Below, piece after piece: positions 18,229 to 18,230 of a stretch of 18,230 nucleotides of DNA; position 1 is the stretch's first letter, and each line of letters opens with the position of its first letter. The translations under genes and the position numbers were made by a program. Location: positions 1-18,230 of the forward strand of contig NXFV01000110.1 in NCBI GenBank assembly GCA_002803225.1. Direction: 5' to 3'. The notes under the pieces were generated by a model. The model was not told where the DNA came from and did not search any database. It worked only from the letters and a program-made list of their open reading frames with translations. This DNA is from Gamarada debralockiae (Eukaryota; Ascomycota; Leotiomycetes; Helotiales; Hyphodiscaceae).

Positions 18229-18230
18229 GA

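Larger units (their letters stand above)
16421..18230. other. Gene-poor interval with scattered repeats
   Basis: About 1.8 kb after the methyltransferase stop. The start is its 3' flank. The interval includes a C7 run near 17150, a G-rich run near 17285, the palindrome at 17328-17349 and the AT repeat at 18174-18210. Short open frames occur (16709-16866; 17683-17904) but neither has a recognised domain or splice context. The look is of decayed repeats rather than genes. Confidence 0.55.

Noticed and set aside
1..18230. tRNA, rRNA or CRISPR arrays
   Set aside because: No tRNA box B-like sequence in a foldable context, no rRNA core sequence and no spaced identical repeats were found by eye.

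Overview
The window is nuclear DNA of a filamentous ascomycete (Pezizomycotina). The evidence is short spliceosomal introns (46-100 nt in the complete genes, one 241-nt intron in the partial gene), a HET-domain protein, a Zn2Cys6 transcription factor, a sphingolipid C9-methyltransferase, and transposon debris with the C-to-T decay expected from repeat-induced point mutation (RIP). The class cannot be fixed from sequence alone; Leotiomycetes is a guess. Gene models below were spliced by eye: every exon join keeps frame and restores conserved family sequence, but no transcript data were available.

Layout, left to right. (1) 85-1490, plus strand: C-terminal part of a fungal-specific transcription-factor-domain (Fungal_trans_2-like) protein that starts outside the window. 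(2) 1491-2148: transposon debris, namely a possible solo LTR (1528-1790) and a RIP-damaged LINE endonuclease fragment (1791-2123, minus). (3) 2149-4171, minus: two-exon HET-domain protein of 657 aa. (4) 4172-5557: non-coding, with nested inverted repeats resembling a small MITE. (5) 5558-7909, plus: seven-exon intracellular GH15 (glucoamylase/trehalase-like) protein of 680 aa, including a 24-nt exon. (6) 7910-8975: non-coding apart from an unrecognised coding-like stretch at 8314-8646. (7) 8976-11083, minus: eight-exon 14-TM MFS drug:H+ antiporter of 546 aa with one GC-AG intron. (8) 11476-13637, minus: six-exon Zn2Cys6 transcription factor of 618 aa, upstream of the transporter and on the same strand. 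(9) 13638-14727: shared upstream region with tandem CACGTG boxes and an AT-rich, roughly 570-bp element with terminal inverted repeats. (10) 14728-16420, plus: three-exon sphingolipid C9-methyltransferase of 512 aa. (11) 16421-18230: no recognisable gene; short repeats and a perfect palindrome related to a motif at the other end of the window.

The most coherent functional unit is the regulator-transporter pair at 8976-13637. The exact 11-mer TCCGACGGAGT occurs upstream of both genes. It lies inside a 17-bp inverted repeat before the transporter and next to a second, inverted copy before the regulator. This suggests an autoregulated efflux module controlled by its own Zn2Cys6 protein. No biosynthetic genes are present in the window, so the cargo is unknown. 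The other genes look like independent housekeeping or accessory loci.
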